Source: RGIG7378 sp045588325 (GTDB taxonomy: Bacteria; Bacillota; Clostridia; RGIG7378). From it: a DNA stretch of 9,627 bases. The notes beneath the pieces are model-generated. The model ran no database searches, had not been told where the DNA came from, and saw only the letters and a program-made list of their open reading frames with translations. Position numbers and translations under genes: made by a program. The stretch spans positions 1-9,627 of the forward strand of contig JAZNEA010000003.1 of assembly GCA_045588325.1 (NCBI GenBank). Reading direction: 5' to 3'. Below, piece after piece: positions 6,814 through 9,627 of this stretch (positions are counted from its first letter, which is position 1; the number at the start of each line of letters is the position of its first letter).

Positions 6814-6842
6814 TTTTGCCGTCTAAAATACCAGAATACCAT

Positions 6843-6848
6843 AGGAGG
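6843..6848 (+). promoter_or_regulatory. Ribosome binding site that sets the clpP start
   Basis: AGGAGG is a full Shine-Dalgarno match. It is only two bases from the ATG at 6851 but eight from the ATG at 6857, so translation should begin at 6857 and not at the longer frame's first Met. Confidence 0.8.
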
Positions 6849-6856
6849 TAATGGAC

Positions 6857-7441
6857 ATGGCAATGATACCATATGTAGTAGAACAGACTAATCACGGAGA
6901 GAGATCATACGATATTTTCTCCAGACTGCTCAATGATCGTATTATCGTATTGGGCGAGGAGGTAAATGATGTAACAGCAGGTTTAGTTGTTGCACAGTTA
7001 CTCTACCTTGAGGCAGCAGATCCGGACAAGGACATTCAGCTGTACATCAACAGCCCCGGAGGTTCCGTCTCTGCAGGTCTGGCTATTTACGATACAATGC
7101 AGTATATCAAGTGCGACGTCTCCACCATCTGTATCGGTATGGCAGCCAGCATGGGAGCATTCCTGTTGGCTGGTGGTGCAAAGGGCAAGAGATACGCTCT
7201 CCCCAATGCGGAGATTATGATTCATCAGCCTTCTGGCGGATCTCAGGGTCAGGCGACAGAAATCGAGATTGCTGCTAAGCATATCCTGATGATCAGAGAG
7301 AGACTCAATCGCATCCTGGCTGAGAATACAGGTAAGCCCTACGAGGAAATTGCCCAGGCAACAGAAAGGGACAACTGGATGACTGCAGAAGATGCTTGCC
7401 AGTATGGCATCATTGACAAGGTCATTTCTAAGAGACCGTAA
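6857..7441 (+). CDS. clpP: ATP-dependent Clp protease proteolytic subunit
   Basis: ClpP forms two stacked seven-membered rings enclosing serine protease sites, and degrades proteins fed in by ClpX or another Clp ATPase. From the chosen start the protein is 194 residues, the usual size. It opens MAMIPYVVEQ, matching the IPYVVEQ/VPxVIEQ start typical of ClpP. The catalytic triad is Ser98 in GMAASMGAFLL, His123 in MIHQPSGG and Asp172 in ERDNWM. The oxyanion-region SPGGS is at 66-70. It sits between tig and clpX, 15 bases before the latter, so it is very likely co-transcribed with both. Nothing looks unusual. It could in principle also serve other Clp ATPases encoded elsewhere. Confidence 0.98.
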   Translation: MAMIPYVVEQTNHGERSYDIFSRLLNDRIIVLGEEVNDVTAGLVVAQLLYLEAADPDKDIQLYINSPGGSVSAGLAIYDTMQYIKCDVSTICIGMAASMGAFLLAGGAKGKRYALPNAEIMIHQPSGGSQGQATEIEIAAKHILMIRERLNRILAENTGKPYEEIAQATERDNWMTAEDACQYGIIDKVISKRP

Positions 7442-7456
7442 TTGAGAGGATAAATA

Positions 7457-8749
7457 ATGGCTATAAACAACGACATCGAAAGGTGTTCATTCTGCAACAG
7501 ATCTGCATCCCAGGTCGATAGGCTGTTTCAGGCCCCGGCCAGTGGAGTTAATATATGCAACGAGTGCGTGGCATATTGTGTTGAGCTGATGCAGTCCACT
7601 GAGGAGGAGCGACAGGCAGAGATCGAGGCAGGCATGCCAACTCTGCTCAAACCCTACGAGATTAAGAACAAGCTGGATGAGTATATTATCGGACAGGAGC
7701 AGGCCAAGAGGTCTCTGGCGGTTGCAGTTTACAACCACTACAAGAGGATCCTGGAGAATGACTCCTCAGACGATAGTGTAGAATTACAAAAGAGCAACGT
7801 TCTTATGTTGGGCCCCACAGGCTGTGGCAAGACATTCCTGGCACAGACCCTGGCCCGCATACTCAAGGTTCCCTTCGCTATTGCAGATGCCACAACTCTT
7901 ACTGAGGCTGGCTATGTAGGCGAGGATGTGGAGAATATCCTTCTTAAGCTTATTCAGGCAGCGGATGGCGATATCTCCAGAGCTGAGAGAGGTATCGTAT
8001 ATATCGACGAGATCGACAAAATTGCCCGCAAGACAGAGAACGTATCTATCACAAGAGATGTTAGCGGTGAGGGAGTTCAGCAGGCCCTGCTCAAGATTAT
8101 CGAGGGCACAGTGGCATCTGTTCCGCCACAGGGCGGACGTAAGCACCCACATCAGGACATGTTGCAGATAGACACATCTGGCATATTGTTTATTTGTGGC
8201 GGCGCTTTTGCAGGCCTTGATAAGATTATCAAGAACCGTGAGGGCAAGAACACTGTAGGTTTTGGCGCTGCAGTTAAGTCTTCTAAGGAGACAACGTACA
8301 AGGAGCTGACAGCAGGCATTCAGCCTCACGATTTGATCAAGTTCGGCATGATCCCCGAATTTGTTGGCAGATTGCCAGTTATCGTGACTCTGGATTCCTT
8401 GGATGAGCAGGCACTCTGTTCTATTTTGACAGAGCCCAAGAATGCTCTCGTCAAGCAGTATAAGAAGCTTTTGTCCATGGACGATGTGGATCTGGAGATT
8501 ACAGACGATGCGTTGGCAGCTGTAGCACACAAGGCAATCTCCCGCAACACAGGAGCCAGAGGCCTCAGAGCAATCATGGAGGAGACTATGCTGGATGTCA
8601 TGTACGACATTCCATCCACCGAGGGCGTTATCAAGTGTATCATCACTAAGGAAAGCGTAGAGGATGGCGCAAAGCCCACACTCATTTTTGCAGACAAGGC
8701 TATGGACAAAAAGTCCACTCGCCCCCGCAAAAAGAGCGAGGCTGTATAG
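7457..8749 (+). CDS. clpX: Clp protease ATP-binding subunit ClpX
   Basis: ClpX is the AAA+ unfoldase that recognises tagged or damaged proteins and threads them into ClpP. The N-terminal zinc-binding domain has four cysteines (C10, C13, C34, C37). Walker A is GPTGCGKT (119-126), the GYVGED pore loop is at 152-157, and Walker B is VYIDEID (181-187). The RKH pore loop is at 228-230, and the VGF loop at 267-269 matches the IGF/LGF element that docks on ClpP. A probable arginine finger is R305 in PEFVGRLP, and sensor 2 is GARGLR (366-371). Length 430 is normal, with a basic tail (TRPRKK). GAGAGGA at 7444-7450 precedes the ATG by six bases. A terminator follows; lon, often next in related genomes, is absent here. 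Confidence 0.98.
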   Translation: MAINNDIERCSFCNRSASQVDRLFQAPASGVNICNECVAYCVELMQSTEEERQAEIEAGMPTLLKPYEIKNKLDEYIIGQEQAKRSLAVAVYNHYKRILENDSSDDSVELQKSNVLMLGPTGCGKTFLAQTLARILKVPFAIADATTLTEAGYVGEDVENILLKLIQAADGDISRAERGIVYIDEIDKIARKTENVSITRDVSGEGVQQALLKIIEGTVASVPPQGGRKHPHQDMLQIDTSGILFICGGAFAGLDKIIKNREGKNTVGFGAAVKSSKETTYKELTAGIQPHDLIKFGMIPEFVGRLPVIVTLDSLDEQALCSILTEPKNALVKQYKKLLSMDDVDLEITDDALAAVAHKAISRNTGARGLRAIMEETMLDVMYDIPSTEGVIKCIITKESVEDGAKPTLIFADKAMDKKSTRPRKKSEAV

Positions 8750-8785
8750 TTGAGAGATAACGACAAAACTGAAGAGTTAAGATAA

Positions 8786-8820
8786 GGGCGCTGGGGCATA
8801 TTGCTCCGGCGTTCTTTTTA
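8786..8820 (+). terminator. Rho-independent terminator after clpX
   Basis: A 13-pair stem joins 8786-8798 to 8802-8814 (nine Watson-Crick pairs and four G-T pairs) with the three-base loop TAT. It is followed directly by five T (8815-8819). It lies 37 bases after the clpX stop and should end the tig-clpP-clpX transcript. Confidence 0.9.
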
Positions 8821-8912
8821 ATGAGTTTACAGACAAATGTTTAGGAAGAATCTGCCCGGAGAAAACCAGACATAAAGCAACAAGAATTTAATCCTGTCCC
8901 AAAAATAAACAG

Positions 8913-8939
8913 TTGATTTCTTTATTTTTGTGATATAAT
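8913..8939 (+). promoter_or_regulatory. purC promoter with extended -10
   Basis: TATAAT at 8934-8939 is preceded by TG at 8931-8932, a perfect extended -10. The -35 candidate TTGATT (8913-8918) is only 15 bases away, so the extended -10 probably carries most of the strength. A start near 8946 leaves a leader of about 66 bases. The leader has two weak inverted repeats (CTAGTCAT against ATGA-TG-CTAG at 8943-8968, and TGTCG/CGACA at 8980-8998). It is too short for a purine riboswitch, and I see no PurR box. Confidence 0.7.
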
Positions 8940-9012
8940 ACCCTAGTCATAGTTTTTGATGATGCTAGTTAATTTTTATTGTCGTATTAACAGCGACAGA
9001 TTGGAGATAAAA

Positions 9013-9627
9013 ATGAAAAAGGTTTATGTAGGCAAGACAAAGGATGTTTATGCTCTTGACAATGGCAATGTTATGCTTAAGTTCAAGGACGATTGTACAG
9101 GTAAGGACGGCGTATTTGATCCCGGAGAGAATGCAGTTGGTCTTACAATTGATGGCATTGGTCGAGCAAATCTCCAAACTTCCGTATACTATTTTGAGCT
9201 TCTTAAGAAGGCTGGCATTAAGACTCACTATGTAAGCGCAGACATTGATGCAGCCACAATGGAGGTTCTTCCTGCAGAGTGCTTTGGCAAGGATCTCGGC
9301 GGTGGCGGACTTGAGGTTATCTGCCGTCTCGTAGCTACTGGTAGCTTTGTTCGCAGATATGGCGAGTACATCAAGGACGGTACAGTTCTCGAGGGTGGAT
9401 ACGTAGAGTGCACATTTAAGAACGACGAGAAGGGCGATCCATTGGTAACTGGCGAGGGCCTTGTTGCTCTTAAGGTTATGACAGCAGAGATGTTCGAGAG
9501 CCTTAAGGAGCAGACACTGAAGATTACAAAGATTGTTGCAGATGATCTTAGGACTCTTGGCCTGGATCTGTGGGACATTAAGTGTGAGTTCGGATATAAC
9601 AATGGTGAGGTAGTTCTCATCGATGAG
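9013..9627 (+). CDS. purC: SAICAR synthetase (3'-partial at window edge)
   Basis: Phosphoribosylaminoimidazole-succinocarboxamide synthase joins aspartate to CAIR using ATP, a step in de novo purine synthesis in the cytosol. The 205 visible residues have the N-terminal nucleotide-binding GKTKDVY (7-13), the GVFDPGENAVGLTIDG stretch (33-48), EVICRLVATGSFVRRYG (101-117) and the signature-like LWDIKCEFG (186-194). The last codons, LIDE, reach the catalytic/metal-site region. The C-terminal remainder, roughly 25 to 35 residues by family length, lies past the window. GGAG at 9003-9006 precedes the ATG by six bases. It has its own promoter and is separated from clpX by a terminator. The codon style matches the tig-clpPX genes. 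Confidence 0.95.
   Translation, partial: MKKVYVGKTKDVYALDNGNVMLKFKDDCTGKDGVFDPGENAVGLTIDGIGRANLQTSVYYFELLKKAGIKTHYVSADIDAATMEVLPAECFGKDLGGGGLEVICRLVATGSFVRRYGEYIKDGTVLEGGYVECTFKNDEKGDPLVTGEGLVALKVMTAEMFESLKEQTLKITKIVADDLRTLGLDLWDIKCEFGYNNGEVVLIDE

Noticed and set aside
7784..8530. A 248-codon open frame on the minus strand opposite clpX
   Set aside because: Same cause. The plus strand encodes every ClpX motif, and the antisense product has no ribosome site or known fold.
8943..9012. A purine riboswitch or attenuator before purC
   Set aside because: The leader is about 66 bases with only two weak hairpins; it lacks a three-way junction or a terminator stem with a T run.
1..9627. A CRISPR array, tRNA or rRNA gene
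   Set aside because: No regularly spaced repeats, no cloverleaf-like tRNA sequence with a TTCRA arm, and no rRNA signature were seen on either strand.

Overview
The window reads as chromosomal DNA from a low-to-moderate GC Firmicute. The gene order tig-clpP-clpX, the Shine-Dalgarno-led starts and the extended -10 promoters all fit Clostridia. The AAG/GAG-heavy codon use and the style of the purC product suggest a Lachnospiraceae-like organism. That family assignment is inference; no rRNA or other marker is present.

The window has two parts. The left part (1 to about 5280) is AT-rich accessory DNA. It opens with an IS3-family element whose left end lies outside the window and whose right end is missing: orfA runs in from the left, and orfB keeps its full DDE core but breaks off before its usual C-terminus. 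At the break the sequence joins the last codons of an unrelated, now headless gene. Five plus-strand genes of poorly known function follow: a protein with a C-terminal transmembrane hairpin (1100-1750), a small lipoprotein (1916-2326), a soluble 383-residue protein (2395-3546), a DUF5104-like lipoprotein with a disrupted or frameshifted signal peptide (about 3587-4089), and a membrane-anchored protein with propeller-like repeats (4192-5283). Four of the five are predicted to be membrane-bound or lipid-anchored. The set resembles an accessory cell-envelope or immunity-type cluster, but no toxin or secretion gene is in view.

The right part (about 5380 to the end) is core genome with higher GC and a different codon style. 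A promoter with an extended -10 drives tig (trigger factor), followed closely by clpP and clpX. Together they encode a ribosome-associated chaperone and an ATP-dependent protease (ClpX unfolds, ClpP degrades), so the unit covers folding and turnover of new proteins. A strong rho-independent terminator ends it. A second extended -10 promoter then starts purC (SAICAR synthetase, purine synthesis), which runs off the right edge.

Most notable are the lipoprotein near 3600, whose signal peptide can be rebuilt only by a -1 shift on an A_AAA_AAA run or by another start solution, and a matching A_AAA_AAA heptamer at the orfA/orfB junction of the IS element.
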